This document shows, piece by piece, positions 35,702-48,620 of a DNA stretch of 64,000 nt. Within the stretch, counting starts at the first letter, position 1; each line of letters starts with the position of its first letter. The translations under genes and the position numbers were made by a program. Source of the stretch: Echiichthys vipera (lineage: Eukaryota > Chordata > Actinopteri > Perciformes > Trachinidae); the NCBI GenBank assembly GCA_963691815.1, contig OY829654.1, forward strand, positions 24,894,771-24,958,770, written 5' to 3'. Under the pieces are notes generated by a model, which worked only from the letters and a program-made list of their open reading frames with translations, was not told the DNA's origin and searched no databases.

Positions 35702-37785
35702 GACCCGAGGCATCTTCGAGGTCTCAAGGACTCTGTCGTCTGGGTTTTTAGCTCCGTGCCGTTTTCTCTTTTATGGATAGAAGGTCACAACAAACTCCAT
35801 TCAAAAACACTTGTCGTAATAATGTTGCCCTTGATCTGGTAAAATTGTTATTGGGATAAATGTGTGAGAATATGAGGTGAACTATGAGACCACAAAGTGT
35901 TCTATTAAATAAAAGTAAGTAATTAAAATAGACATATGAATTAATTGAGTAATATATATTAATCAGTACCTTGTGAAATAACTTATTAAAACTCATATCA
36001 CTATTATAAAAATGTTATATCATCGTTCTTGTTTTTATAGTACCTGTTTTATTTTGAATTAAAAGTTTTTATTACAGCTAGCTCCCGTTAGCTAGCGCAG
36101 CATTCAGACAGTTTTTGGCTAACATTGGATAATCACAAATATAAATGATTCTGTAATGTCTTCAGATCATTTAACGGTGTAAAGCTAAAGTTTAACTTCT
36201 TACCTTTATAACCAAATATCATTTTAACCATTTACTTTAGCTTTGTCTTTACAAGAGTCAGAAAAAGGCCGCTAACACTGGTGTATTAGCATTGCGCGAC
36301 ACTTGGACCTACTTATCAGTACCTTTCTGGCAAGCGATCGTAGCGTCTGCTGAGAGGCTGGAGACATGCTGACGCCACCGTTATCATGTAGAAAAATGCT
36401 AATATAATATAAATGCAGACTTTTGCAAAAGCACATTTGTAAGAAAAACGTATATAATGACAAAATAATTGCTAAAAAAAAGTAAAATAAATGAAAAATT
36501 GTCGAGTTTTAACAATTTATATAAATATTTCAAAGGTTATCGGACACTTTGAGGTTCCATAGAAAACTAATTTGAACGTTGAGCCTACTCAAAAAACTGG
36601 TAACAGTAGCAGCATTAAGGGACTCAGAAGATAAGTCATGTTTTAATGTGTAAGCACGTTAAAATGGTGGATTTTTGAATGGAGTATTGTCCCTGTGTAA
36701 TTTTCTTCTGATGCAGTTTGTAGAGAAAGTTTTTTGACTTGGAATCAGAAGGAAATGCACGTCTTGGGATGAACGTGGACTGAAACTCTGAAGGTCAAGT
36801 TGTGGATGGCAGTTGTTGCAATACTCTTGATGGTCTGTTTTAGCACTTTTTAGTCTGTAAGACAGATGGCAGGGTCACAGCTACTTTATAAACAACACAA
36901 GCTAGTTCCCTCAGTAGATCTAAGGGATCAGCTGCACTTTTCTGTAAAGTGTATCAAACTTCTCGAATTCCCGAATTCTGTTCAACAAATCAGGAAACGC
37001 TGATGTAATGTCATGAGTGAATGGCAGATATATTTTTGTGTGCATCATTTTTACAGAATATCTATTCGGCAATAGTCGGCCAACTGTAAAGACTGTGCCT
37101 TAAACACTGGTATCATTAATGTATAGAAATCCTTTCTCTCGAGGTTTACATCACAGTGATGATGTAATCACACACGTGCACAGATGTGTGATTTGTGCAT
37201 TTTAATTGTAACCACGCGTTGTCTTTGCTGACACTCGATTGGCAGATTGAGTTGTGAAGTTTGTGTCACAGCCTCTGTTTCTGCAGTCAGTGCGTTTCGA
37301 TGATGACGTGTTAATTCCAGAAAAAGAGCGCACAGTTCAGGCGTCCTCAGTGTCTTTTTAACATCTGTTTTTTAAAATGTGGTCGAAGCCATAGCTGAAC
37401 TCTGACTGTGGGCGGTGGGGATTTAATGGTTTGGGTTGAATTGAATTTTTCAGACCATGGTCAGTTTCCTACCCGTCTGCCACCGTGCGGTCTTTGCTGA
37501 ATACTTTAAGGTGGCCTACCTTACATATCTGTTCACATATTACGTCTCTTGTGACGTTAATATATACATTTTGAATTTGCTCAACAAACTGTCAGGGTGA
37601 AAGAAAAAAACCATGAACCTGTTGTAACTCACGTGGACCAACTGAGCTCGAAAAGGCAATCATTCCTCTAACTCTAAATATGTATATGTGATGCTTGAAT
37701 AAGATGTATTTTGTAAAGTCTATCTGTTTATTAACCTGTTTACAATGTATCATTGATGAAAATAAATCTATTTGATACTTTTTTA
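35702..37785 (+). other. nadk: nadk 3' untranslated region (extent inferred)
   Basis: The sequence following the TGA is AT-rich with no competing gene. An AATAAA at 37761-37766 is the best distal poly(A) signal. Earlier weak candidates exist near 35905-35915 (ATTAAATAAAAG). The end is not proven; a shorter UTR is quite possible. Confidence 0.45.
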
Positions 37786-39276
37786 CATTAATAAGTTTAT
37801 TATTTAAAGTTTCAGCAGTTCTGAATCACTCACAGGGAAGTACTCGTGCATTCAAACGGAGACCGAGCTTATAAAAAATGCATTCAGGGGCAACGGGAAG
37901 TCAAATTTTCACACAGAGTTCTTTAATCGGATCATGGAAACAGATCTAGTTCCTCGGTCTGAACTGGTAAATCCCAGTGAACTCCACTTCCTTGACTTCT
38001 CTTTTCTCTGAAGCATTGTCACCTCCTCTCTCAAAGTGCTTTCCGCTTTTGTAACACTGCCTTTTATCAGTACGTTTTTTTTATATAATAATTAATGTTT
38101 CTAATACGAATCCTGCTATTTTTCTTTCCAGAACACTTTTAATAAACAGATCAAATGTAACCAGGAAGTGCATATCCTCCTGTTTGATCAATGGGTCTCA
38201 CACACTTTGTTAGAAAACACATCCACTAAAACAATGAAGCTCTGTGAGTAATGTATGTGTCTCTTGCGAAATCACACACAAATAACTTCCTTTTCCTCAT
38301 TGCGCGAGAAATCGAAATATGAGTCTTGTTTTGATATTTTATTAAGAACCTCGAATGAAAATAAACACAAGTGCATTAAGGTGCAAAGGAGAAAGTAAAA
38401 AACATTCCAGTGTTGCCAGAAGAAGTAGTCTAGACAGTGCGTTTCACAAGATTTAAGTTCCACTATTATGATTTCAAGAAGCGTGAATGTGATTTACAGG
38501 AAGGAAACAAAATATCTCTGAAGATACAACCTCCTTTTGAAAGACGATGTTGGTTAAAAAAAAATGGACCAATGGATTAAGACATTACAGTGCATGTTAC
38601 GGTCAAAACTAAGATTATACCTACTGGTACTTTGAAATGTATCCATAGATTTGATTTGACTCCCAGGAAATGCTTTGGACACACAATGTCATAGTAACGA
38701 AATGGGAACATATTTTCACGTGATGTGGCTCAAGGGTTACCCGTGTGTTATCTGATGTAACTAGAGCCTGTATTCCTAGTTTACCTAATGTTTTACTTCT
38801 CAGTGATGATTCAGTAACTGATGTTATGAAAGACTTTTGGGTTCAACAGGCGCCAGAAAGTTGTTAATATCCAAGTGGAGGCTTCCCCATTAATGCAGCT
38901 TTCTCAGTCTTAGACATCATCTCTCCGGAGCTCTCTATATGGAAATACAACCAACACGTTATCCAAGGCACTGGAGAAAGTTATATGAAGTTATAAAACC
39001 CAGACTGTGACAGAAACGTCTGACTGTGTACAAATGTTCCTACCAATACCAAGATATGATCTACATTGTTTGTGGCAGTTTTTGGCATTTCTAACTTATT
39101 TTTTAATTTCTTTTATTTGTTTATTTTGTCTCATTTACTATTATTATTACTACATGTTTATTTTTTATTATTCATCTTTCTCTACCCTATATACTGTGTG
39201 TATATATATGTATGTGTGTGTGTGTGTGTGTGTGTTTGTCTGTGTATGGTGTGTGTAAATGTATATATATATATAT

Positions 39277-39402
39277 CATTCGTTCATTCATCTTCAACTG
39301 CTTATCCCTCGCGGGGGGGCTGGAGCCGATCCCCTGACATCGGGCGTGAGGCAGGGTACACCCTGGACAGGACGCCAGTCTATCGCAGGGCACATAGAGA
39401 CT
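39277..39402 (-). mobile_element. V-SINE 3' fragment
   Basis: An ATTCGTTCATTCATC tail, then CTGGAGCCGATCCC and ACGCCAGTCTATCGCAGGGC, match the 3' half of the V-SINEs at 11768 and 45335 in reverse orientation. The tRNA head and core are absent. Confidence 0.75.
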
Positions 39403-39470
39403 ATATTTATCAAAAACTAAATAGAGAAGTTAAAAAAATATGTATATATTTATATACTGTATATATATAA

Positions 39471-39473
<3 letters not shown>

Positions 39474-39544
<71 letters not shown>
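39474..39544. repeat. (AT)n microsatellite
   Basis: About 70 bp of AT dinucleotides with one ACATACAT interruption near 39513. Confidence 0.9.
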
Positions 39545-39546
<2 letters not shown>

Positions 39547-40092
39547 CATTTAAATGTTTAAATCTAAACTTTATTTTTAACTTGTCTACTTTTTAGGTTT
39601 TTTGTTTTTGGGCTGTCTTACCCATGTTCCCTCCAGGGTGGGGGGAGAGATATTATAAGAGCCTTTTGTCAAGCCGTTGATTACATGTTATGATTTGCGT
39701 GGCTAAACAAGAATATCATGTTTGTATACTTGTGTTAAAATCATCCACGTTCAGTGTTACAGATGATGACGATGTTTTGCTATTTTCAATCTAACCTCCA
39801 GTGTTAAAACATTTAAAATCACAAAAAAAATAAGTAAAAACAACTATTGAAAATGATTAGGAATCCAGTCTACAAAGGCATTTGGTGCTTCACATCCTGA
39901 AGTTAGATTAAAAAACAAAATAAAACACAGCACGTTAGGCCGGTGGAGCTGGTGTCTATAAATGTGAGCTCCAGTCAGCAGCTTCTTAATGATCGGCCCT
40001 CAGCGTGCAGCTGCGTCCTTGGTCCACCACCGCCAGATGTTTTATCACTTGCTGGGTGAAAACACTGCAACAAAAAATAAAGTAAGGGTTAA

Positions 40093-43000
40093 CTACAACA
40101 TTTTGGCGTTCTGACACCTTCTAGCCAACATAAACACGCTCAAGGTCAGTAGAGCGGAGAAAACGTTCAGAATTAGGGACGTGATCAAGACAACGTGAAG
40201 AGGGAAGTCGTTCGGCATATTTAGAAATCTGCAAAGATGAGTTAATATTCCTCTGGTGTTGGAAGGGAGGAGCGTTTGAAGGACTGAAACATCACGCGGT
40301 TCACTCACTCCTCTCCCGCAGGCCCTGGCCGAAGCTGTGCACCAGTCTGATGAGGCCCCAGAATAAAACCACTTTAATAAGCAGTGAAATCGACGCTCCG
40401 GTGACTGCAGCTGCCTCCAGGGTGTACGAGCTGTCCTGGAACCATTTCATCACCACCTGTGATGAAAGAAAAACCACAGTTTTTTCTGCACTAATACATT
40501 TCTGAGCATACACCAACGAGAGACACAGCTACAGATACTTCTTTGTCTCTTTGGGGGAAACTCCTACAATTCTGACTCAATCACTAAATTCACCTCTCAT
40601 TCACCTTCTCCTGAAATAGTCCACAACAAACGCTCTTTTCACTCGTGTATCTCAGTTACTGTGTGGATGTTTGGGCCAGCAGCTACAAAAGCACCCTGCA
40701 ATCATTATCCATAGAAAGCCATAAACAACGTTGGATATCTGGATCACACTAACAATCTGTATTTAAAGTCCCATGCGCTGAAGTTCATGGATCTTGTTGA
40801 ATTGAAAACTGCACAAATAATGTAGAAATGAAGAAACAATCTCCTGCCTGGTTACATACAAAAGATGTTCTCAGACGAACAGGGAATTGTTATTTAAGAC
40901 AAACATAACATTTCCACTTTGAAGATATGTGCGCTTCAATTTGTGGGGTGAATTTGTGGAGTGGTTTGAATATAGAGCTTCAGCTTGAATCAAGTCAAGA
41001 AGATGCTCTTAAATAATTCAATTCCCCTGAGATACAGGGAAAAGGGAGGGTTGGCAGGATGAATGTGAGGTAACCAATAAGTTGTGTTTGATGAGACACT
41101 GAGAAAGTTGTTTGAGTTGTATAAATATGATTTAATTGTTTAAGTCATCACCGAAAGAACAAAGTCGTGGGTACAAGCGGCCGAAATGTGTTTCCTCAGG
41201 AGGGTGGCTGGAGTCTCCCTTAGAGAGAGGGTGAGAATTCAGCCATCCCTGAGGAACTCGGAGTAGAGCCGCTGCTCCTTTGCGTTGAAAGGAGCCAGTT
41301 GAGGTGGTTCGGGCATCTATAAAGGATGCCCCCTGGGCGCCTCCCTAGGGAGATGTTCCAGGGACGTCCAGCTGGGAGCTAAAGCTGCTGCCCCTGCGAC
41401 CCGACCCCGAATAAGCGGATGAAGATGAGATGAGATGAGATGTTTAAGTTATGGAGAAGGGTTAGGACTAAATAAGGGAAAGAAAATCCTTCCTACTCCT
41501 TTTGGACATGCAATATTTATTTTGTTGTGTATTTATGCTGTTAGAGAATATTGTATATTGAGTTTTCTATATGTTTACTGTTCCATTTGATTATATATTG
41601 GGCTTTTTAAATTATTACATGTTCAAAATAAACTTTTGTTAAAAACTACAGTGCCCAGCTGTATTAGGACATTATTATTGAGCCTTTTATACTTCTGTAT
41701 ATTAATATTGTATTTGAGACCTGCTTTTGAAAACCTGCTTAATTACTAATTTAACTGGTGGGCCTCACCTGCAAAAGAGGTTTTATTCTCGATGTGGAAT
41801 GTGTTATGATGTAAAATGTCTTGAGGAATGGCCTTAAGATAAATTGAGCACTGCGATCAGTATTTGTAAAAGTCGTTGTCAGCTCACCGTGTACAACAGA
41901 TAAACAAAGAAGGCTAGCTGAGGAAGGTTCTGCACCATGAAGACCCACACTAAGACCTTGGATTCCTTTAAAACCTGGAAGACAACAAGCAGAGATGAAC
42001 ACCATGCATGCTCCTGATGATTTAGCATGGTTGTTTCTTATCGTTATATGGTCCCTCTGTGTGAAGAGCAGTTTTATAGTGAAGATGATGAAGAGCGCTC
42101 ACCGCAACAGCCCCGACAGCGGCGGTCAGGCAGGCCCACACCACCCCGACGGCCAGGATGATGCTGCTGGGAGCAGAAATGGCAGAGTCCGACGTTGTGA
42201 TCAGGATACAAAGACACAACTGAAACACAACAACAACAACAACAACACGTCATTAATGAAGTCACACATGTTTCTGTTTCTTTCCTCTTGCGTCAAAATC
42301 ACACAGAAGCTTCTCTGTTGAACCAACTAATGTTCGACCTACATGAGGAGAAACGTGTTGCAGAAGAGGCACACACACCAGGTTAATATGCATATACATT
42401 AAACAGAGTGTATGCAGGCATCCTGGAGTTATATGTAATACCTTTTAATGACCAACCGGTTTCATGGGTGACGCACTTTAACTTACATTTACTGTAAAAT
42501 AGCACAGCTAAACAGCTGGATCAATTTATCAATTAATTTCACTACATGTTCTTATATAACCAGTATTTTACCAATAAACTGCCATGAAAAATGACATAAA
42601 AGGGTTATAGTATAGCAGCGTATTTTACACTGGAGATCAAAATTAGAGAACAAAGTATTAATTCTTCATTTATTCTGAAATGCTGTTATTTTTTACTGTT
42701 CAGAATGTGATAGAATATCCTCTGTGACTTTTACCACTGCTGTACTAGGCACTTCAACAAAAACCTTTATGTTATGATCATATAACCTCGCCTATCTACT
42801 GAGAAATTAGAGCAACAGTCTTCTACATACAGTATATCCATAGTTTGAAGAAAATTACACAAAAACAGGGAAAACGTAATTCCGTCCCTACAGAGATACA
42901 ACGTGAGCTACTAAATTGACAAGATTGGAGGGAAAGCGCCGTATAAATACGTCATTCATCCATCACTCTCCTGACCGACACACACACACACTCCTGAAAG

Positions 43001-46000
43001 AAGCTACGCTATAACGTCCTCTGCATCGATGCCAGTCTGTCACTGTCACACACCACGTAGGAAAGGATTTAACCTGGCATTCAGTAGCCCCAGAGGTTAT
43101 CTTCAAACAGTGTATTGTATGTTTTCTTCACGAGTTGAATCTGATCAATGGTTAACTCTTGACCTATAGTGACAGGGCAACGAACATGTTTTGTAGCATA
43201 TTTTACAAGAAAGGAAAAAAGGGAATTTTCTTTTTTCTCTGACGGGCCCCCTGGGCCCTCCAGTGTCTGGGAAAACTGCACGGGTGTTCCCCCCTTGACG
43301 GTGAGACCTTGTGTATCACATACTAGGTTCTGACTAATCTTGTAGAGGAGTGCACATGAACCTGAGCCTGTAGGTCAAAGGTCACCATGGAGAAACAAAG
43401 GTTGAGCAGGAAATACTGCTCCTGGACGCTCATCAAGGCCCCGCCCACACGGAACGCCATCATGTTGGGCCTCTGGATGAGCAGCGTGGTGACGAAGACG
43501 TGGATCACGCCCAGACTCATGGTGCACACAAAACGAACCTGCACACAAACAGCCAGGAAATGACTTTTGGTTGATTCAGTCAATAAATGTCACATCCGTC
43601 GTTCACTCGTGATGCCAAACAATCATGATACTACTTCTGCAGGTATTTGGTTGACCTGAGAGCGGGGCTGCGACAGGAAAAGTCAGGGCATCACCACCAT
43701 AAATGTCACCATGTCACGGTCATCCATCCAATAGTTGAGACATTTCAAAACCAAAGAGATGGACCAACAGAGAGACAGTGTTTCCTGCAGGTGGTAAAGC
43801 CTGAGGAACATTACTCAGGGCAGGGCTCAGTAACTGCAGCATGGAGAGCCTCCAGGTCACTGATCAGAAAACTGTTTACTGAACAGGTGGAGCTGATGCA
43901 AACAACAATAGTGACATCAGGTGGTGGAACATGACTCCTTTCAACAGGCTGAAAGCTGTAAGGATTATTTCCCAGACATTAATAAAGTGAAAAGTGCTAT
44001 TTATTATTTATTAATAAAGTTATTATTATACGGGGTCTTTAAACAGAAGTCAGTGGTGCTGATGACTGACTAACAACACTTAAACAGTCTACAACATTTA
44101 AACATCGGTGCATGTCAAGCTTGGTTTTAAATGAAAAATAAAAGAAATCGAGACAGTCTCCTTAACGTATCAATGCTTTTAGCTGTTCTAGGTAACAAAA
44201 AATGGCTCCCTTACTTAAAATTTAATTGCGATTCGGTATTGTTAATATCATTTTTTAATTTTTTACATTTGTCCTTGTGTTTTCTGTTTGTAACTCTGCT
44301 GCTGCGTGTCTTACCCATGTCTCCCATGAAAAAGAGATTCTTAATCTCAATGGGTTTCTCCTGGTTAAATAAAGGCTCTAATTATCATAATAATAATAAT
44401 AATAATAATAATCATAATAATAATAATAATAATGATGATCTGTCAGAATCCAGAAGGGATTGCTGAGAGTATTGAAAACAGAAATGCCTGATTCAAAGTC
44501 AGGTTTCATATTATTGAGTTATTATTATTATTGGTCCATTTCTTAATGTGACGTATTACACATCCTAAATATATTTTACTGATTGTCCGTACAAATGATT
44601 GGTGTAATTGTTTTTCAATCTTTTCTGGTTTTCTCATATTCATTTAATAACCTGAGAACATTTGTATGATTTCATGTTTGTTTTGTAAATCCTTAAATCA
44701 ATACATCAGTGAAAAGAATAAGAAAATAAAACATTTCAGTATTTAAAGAAGATTCTGAAACTTTTCGTGTCTTTTTATTGTTTTTATTACAATTATACAA
44801 ATGTATATTCCTGTCTCAAGAGAGTGCAGTAGAGGGCGACCTACCAGCAGCTCCTGCTTGCCCTTCGGCCCCAGCACGGAGAAGTTGACAATGGACCGAA
44901 CCATCACCAACAACACGCTGAGCACAAACACCACCAGCTCCTGTCTGTTCTCCTGCAGCACGCCCCGGCTGATGTAGTAGATGCAGAACACTGCAGGGAA
45001 TAGATACAGAGAGGATTTGTGTCCATCATTTGACTCAATGACAGTCAGTTTTAATCTGATGTTAACCATAATGGTCGTGATCACAGGAAACCCTGAATTA
45101 AGCCCAAAGATAGCTGGCTAACCCACTTATTCTGCTTCGTCCAGTATACTATCCTCTGTTACCATCAGGCTGAAGATGCAACTACACCCAGTCCCAGTCA
45201 CCAGCACAGTTATTAATAAAGGACCAAGATGTTAAATAAATGTGTATTGGTGTAGTGTCTGACGGCTTCTACAGGCACAGAATTAAAATCCAACTAACAA
45301 TCACAGAGGAAACATTTTGGTGCTGAAAAGTAGTAAGAGCAAGAGGGTTCTTGGTTCGAATCACGGCTGGGGCCCTTCTGTGTGGAGTTTGCATGTTCTC
45401 CCCATGTCCCCGTGGGTTTTCTCCGGGTTCTCCGGTTTCCTCCCACAATCCAAAGACATGCTCGTTTTAGGTTAATTGGTGACACTAAGTTGCCCTTAGG
45501 TGTGAATGGTTGTCTGTCTCTGTTCGTCTCTATGTGCCCTGCGATAGACTGGCGTCCTGTCCAGGGTGTACCCCGCCTCACGCCCAATGTCAGCTGGGAT
45601 CGGCTCCAGCCCCCCCGCGACCCCGATAGGGACAAGCGGTTGAAGTTGAATGATTGAATGAATGAACAAGTAGTCTGATCAATTCATCCTTAAGCATAAA
45701 TGTCAAACATTCACCTTTTCAAGCTTCTTAAATGGGAGTATCTGGCTGTGGTGTGACTGCAATCAGGATCAATGCACTAATAATAATGTTGGTCCGTCCC
45801 TTCCCTCATGCGTCCCAGCTTTGTCTTGGCAAGTGTGGAAAAGCGTAAAGTGGGGGTTTCTAGCACAACTTCCTGAAATGTTCCTGAATGTGGTTTCAGG
45901 TGTGAACAGTGAAAATCTCTGGCGATGTCTGAAAGGTTATCCAAGTAATTTGAGGGGGGCTATGTGTGAAAGAGGCTCATGACAGTTGAAGATATTGTAT

Positions 46001-47338
46001 AGGTTTAAACGTAGAGCGATGGACGTGATAGAGCAGAGAATCCATCATTACATCATCATCACTACGGACACTTATGTTCGAAGAAAGCCAGGAAGTAAAT
46101 CCATGTAATGCAAAGTTAAAGCAGTTTCCATCACATGATAACATCAGACAAACTTCTGCTTTCGGCAAACACAGCGGCCTGCTGTGAAACGGGCGTGGTG
46201 TAAAATCCACACTGGCCGTTAGTGGCGTTCTTCCTTTTGTGATTGTACTCACAAATTCCAACCATCTGGATGAGAGAGACAGTGAAGTTGTCCTCATCAG
46301 ACGCCTCCGCATCCATGTGCTGCTTGTAGATGCTGGACACGGTGAGGCCGAGCAGCGTCAGCAGAGACGCTATGGTGACGCAGAAGTAGAGCTTGAGCAG
46401 ACATGACAGCTCCGACCAGGGCTTTATCTGCAAGGGGGTGGAGGTGGAGAGGACAAAGACTGTCAAACTCTCTGTGATGAGGAAAAAACTTTCATTGGAA
46501 GTATGAAAATATAAAGGCAGTAGAGCTGAGGGACTGGGACTTTTGGGACAATTGTATGTCAACAGTTTGAAACTAATTTAACAATAATTTAGATGACATT
46601 TGATCATCAAACAGCAAATAAAAGTGAAGTTGAGCTCGACTTTCAATGCTACTCGTGTTTTATTTTTAAAGTTAGTTATATAATAAAAAGCTCACCGGTC
46701 CACACGGTGTCGGGATCAGTTCCTGGTGTCTCGGCCTCAGGTTTGGAGACAGAAGGACTGGATCCTCCCGTGGTCGCCCAGAAGTCTGGTTTCCCAACAA
46801 AGGACTGCAGAGTAACGAAAAATAATAAATAAATGATACACAGGTGCAGTTTTAACTTTAATACACTGCAACTGACTAATTTAGCTACTGTAGCCCTGAT
46901 ATACAGATATGGACAGAATATTGGACAAAGGTATATATTCAATTCAATTCAATTAAATTTCATTTATAGTGCCAAATCATAACAAAAGTTATCTCAGGGC
47001 ACTTTACAGACTAGGTATAGACCACACTCTATGACTTATTTATTATGTGTGATTTAAATATCTTGCAGAGTAACTGAGCGAGAAGTTAGGAAGCTCCTTA
47101 CGAAGCAGGATTTTTGGTTAGTGAGGTAACTTCAGGGTTATTGCTGGGTTTTTCCATCTTATGACGGTGGTTTACTTCTTTCGGGGGTACATCGCCATGG
47201 TAACTTGGCGATGTACCCCTAAATGCTGCACACCTAAATGCTCTGGAGCAAATTAACATGCAGCACCGCCTACTGACCAATCACTTATACGAAGATAATA
47301 AGATTGTGAGAGGGGAAGTGTGCACGCACGCACACACG

Positions 47339-47421
<83 letters not shown>

Positions 47422-48541
47422 GTATATTACACATTGTCTTAAAATTGTCATGTATTAAGCCCTCAGTTTGAGCCTACATCTAAGCAACACATTTAGTTAA
47501 TGGAACACACAAATGTGATTATAGTCAGATCTACTTGGGTCCTAAATGACTTTATGAAGATATTAGTAAAGAAACACAACTCCGGCACTCACAGACCATC
47601 AATCCCCTCTTTGTGCAGACACGTAAATGGCGGCGGGTTTTAGATTTTAGATTGTGATAAGAGTTAGCTTCGATAATTACAGTTTTAAACTTGGGTCTAT
47701 ATGTAACTCTTTTAAAATGTTGTGGTCTTCGAAGTATTGAAGGCATATTGTAACAACAACAAAAATCCAAAAGTCAACATTCATATTTCAGCAGACTGAT
47801 CTATTTTCTTTTTAAGTTAAGACACACTACAGGGAATAGGCTGACACATTTCACTAATAGATATCACCATGACACTTCCCCTAGTTGATAACTTACATTA
47901 AGACTATTTTTAATTGCACGTTTTCTGAAAATGTATCTTTAAATACGTATGAAAATTACTTTAGGCATTATCTAATGCTACAAACAACGTGTAGAAGATA
48001 AATGTTTTTTTTTTAAAGTCATGTTATGTAAGATAAACAGCAAACAAAAACATAAATAAATCTATAAATTGACCAGTGTATGAAGAAATGTTTTCTCCTT
48101 TAGGTTCTTATTCTACAACACAGGGTTACATCACTCCATCTTGACATTATAATGATTTATTTTTTATTGTACTGTGTATAAACTCACCTAGAGATGTTTT
48201 TCATCGTCTCTCTTTTTTATGTTTTTTGTGTTTATGAGTGTATTTATTCAGCCTTTTAAATGACCACTTCAATAACTAACTTATGATGCATCATGTGCTA
48301 CTTTAACAGAGGAACACAGTCAACAGATGATCTAAAGTGGCCCATAATACAAATTCTATAGAAATAAATAACATACTTTACGTGTAAAACCTACAGCCTG
48401 TGACTTTACAAAAAAGGAAATTATGTTAGATAAAAAAACATGGACGGGTGTCACGAGTTAGGTGAGTTTGCCTGACATTTCCTCACGATATAAACAATAA
48501 TAAATAAATAAATAAATGTGTAGTGACCTTATCTCGTCCAT
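40093..48541 (-). CDS. Unrecognised multi-pass membrane protein (9 coding exons, 370 aa)
   Basis: I do not recognise the family. Exons in transcript order are 48541-48528, 46804-46696, 46427-46253, 44990-44845, 43538-43362, 42219-42103, 41974-41888, 40456-40305 and 40228-40093 (TAG). All carry AG/GT borders. Phases join to exactly 371 codons, strong evidence of a real gene. The N-terminus (MDEISPLLGNQTSGRPR) is polar to about residue 45. About nine hydrophobic segments follow, near residues 50-72, 89-108, 118-138, 149-170, 190-214, 223-246, 254-274, 286-316 and 334-357. Sequons lie at about 10, 88 and 135. Striking stretches are ALMSVQEQYFLLNLCFSM, TFDLQAQLCL and VQNLPQLAFFVYLLY. No signal peptide or catalytic motif is seen. 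Least certain are the 14-nt first coding exon (donor GTCACT is weak) and the donor at 40304. A transporter, channel or receptor-like role is only a guess. Confidence 0.8.
41195..41440 (+). repeat. Second copy of the GATGA-tailed retroelement 3' repeat
   Basis: It shares GAGCCGCTGCTCCTTTGCGT, GTTGAAAGGAGCCAGTTGAG and GCCCCCTGGGCGCCTCCCTA with the copy at 10283-10625. It lacks the central part and ends in (GATGA)n. It lies in an intron of the minus-strand gene. Confidence 0.65.
44230..44435 (+). repeat. LINE-like 3' end followed by (AAT)n microsatellite
   Basis: GTCTTACCCATGTCTCCCAT, then AAAAAGAGATTCTTAATCTC and TGGTTAAATAAAGG, form a common fish non-LTR 3' end. It runs into AATAATAAT repeats at about 44385-44435. 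It lies in an intron of the minus-strand gene. Confidence 0.6.
45267..45900 (+). repeat. Inverted duplication, arm 1
   Basis: From CTACAGGCACAG to GTGGTTTCAG this segment is the reverse complement of 48886-50670, apart from small gaps and the insertion in arm 2. It contains the V-SINE 45335-45667. Matching non-SINE flanks include AATCACAGAGGAAACATTTT, TTCATCCTTAAGCATAAATG and GAAAAGCGTAAAGTGGGGGT. It lies in the intron between the third and fourth coding exons of the minus-strand gene. Confidence 0.85.
45335..45667 (+). mobile_element. V-SINE, 5'-truncated, with target-site duplication
   Basis: It starts within the tRNA-like head (B-box-like GGTTCGAATCAC) and has the core TGTGGAGTTTGCATGTTCTC and a GAATGAATGAAC tail. 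It is flanked by AAGTAGT at 45328-45334 and 45668-45674. The same copy with the same flanking AAGTAGT is present in the other arm (49097 onward). Confidence 0.9.
46938..47035 (-). repeat. Retroelement tail (ATTCA)n with conserved 3' sequence
   Basis: An AATTCAATTCAATTCAATT run is followed by TAGTGCCAAATCATAACAAA and AAGTTATCTCAGGGCACTTT. The reverse orientation of the same repeat is at 53599-53680. It lies in intron 1 of the minus-strand gene. Confidence 0.6.
47184..47219. repeat. Perfect 14-bp hairpin
   Basis: GGGGTACATCGCCA (47184-47197) and TGGCGATGTACCCC (47206-47219) are exact reverse complements with an 8-base loop. Together with the nearby direct repeat 'CACCTAAATGCT', it may be a transposon end. 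No further evidence of function. Confidence 0.6.
47341..47419 (+). repeat. (CA)n microsatellite
   Basis: About 79 bp of uninterrupted CA repeats in intron 1 of the minus-strand gene. Confidence 0.95.
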
Positions 48542-48620
48542 GTCCTGGTGGAGCAGAAGCCTGCGGGGCCAGAGCTGAACGTTACATTCCGTATTAGTGT
48601 CTTTATATAGATGTGGTCTG
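48542..48620 (-). promoter_or_regulatory. Candidate TATA promoter of the unrecognised gene
   Basis: On the minus strand CTATATAAAG occupies 48610-48601. A start about 25-30 bases downstream would fall near 48575, giving a 5' UTR of roughly 35 nt before the ATG at 48541 (context GACATGG). The placement supports the short first exon. Core-promoter function is inferred from spacing only. Confidence 0.45.

Larger units (their letters stand above)
37786..40092. other. Intergenic sequence between nadk and the unrecognised gene
   Basis: The two genes converge here tail to tail. No gene is seen. Contents include a V-SINE fragment (39277-39402), an (AT)n tract (39474-39544) and short T- or TG-rich tracts near 39110-39270. 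A possible minus-strand AATAAA for the neighbouring gene is the TTTATT near 39570. Confidence 0.5.

Noticed and set aside
40301..40309. In-frame TGA at 40301-40303 as the stop of the minus-strand gene, or the stronger-looking donor GTGAGT at 40308
   Set aside because: The donor at 40304 gives the phase that continues into the hydrophobic exon at 40228-40093 and a complete frame. The 40308 donor would shift into an early stop.
46676..46942. Reading exon 46804-46696 in the frame that begins SFVGKPDF
   Set aside because: That frame does not join in phase with the next exon. The frame giving PLLGNQTSGRPR joins on both sides and extends to the short first exon.
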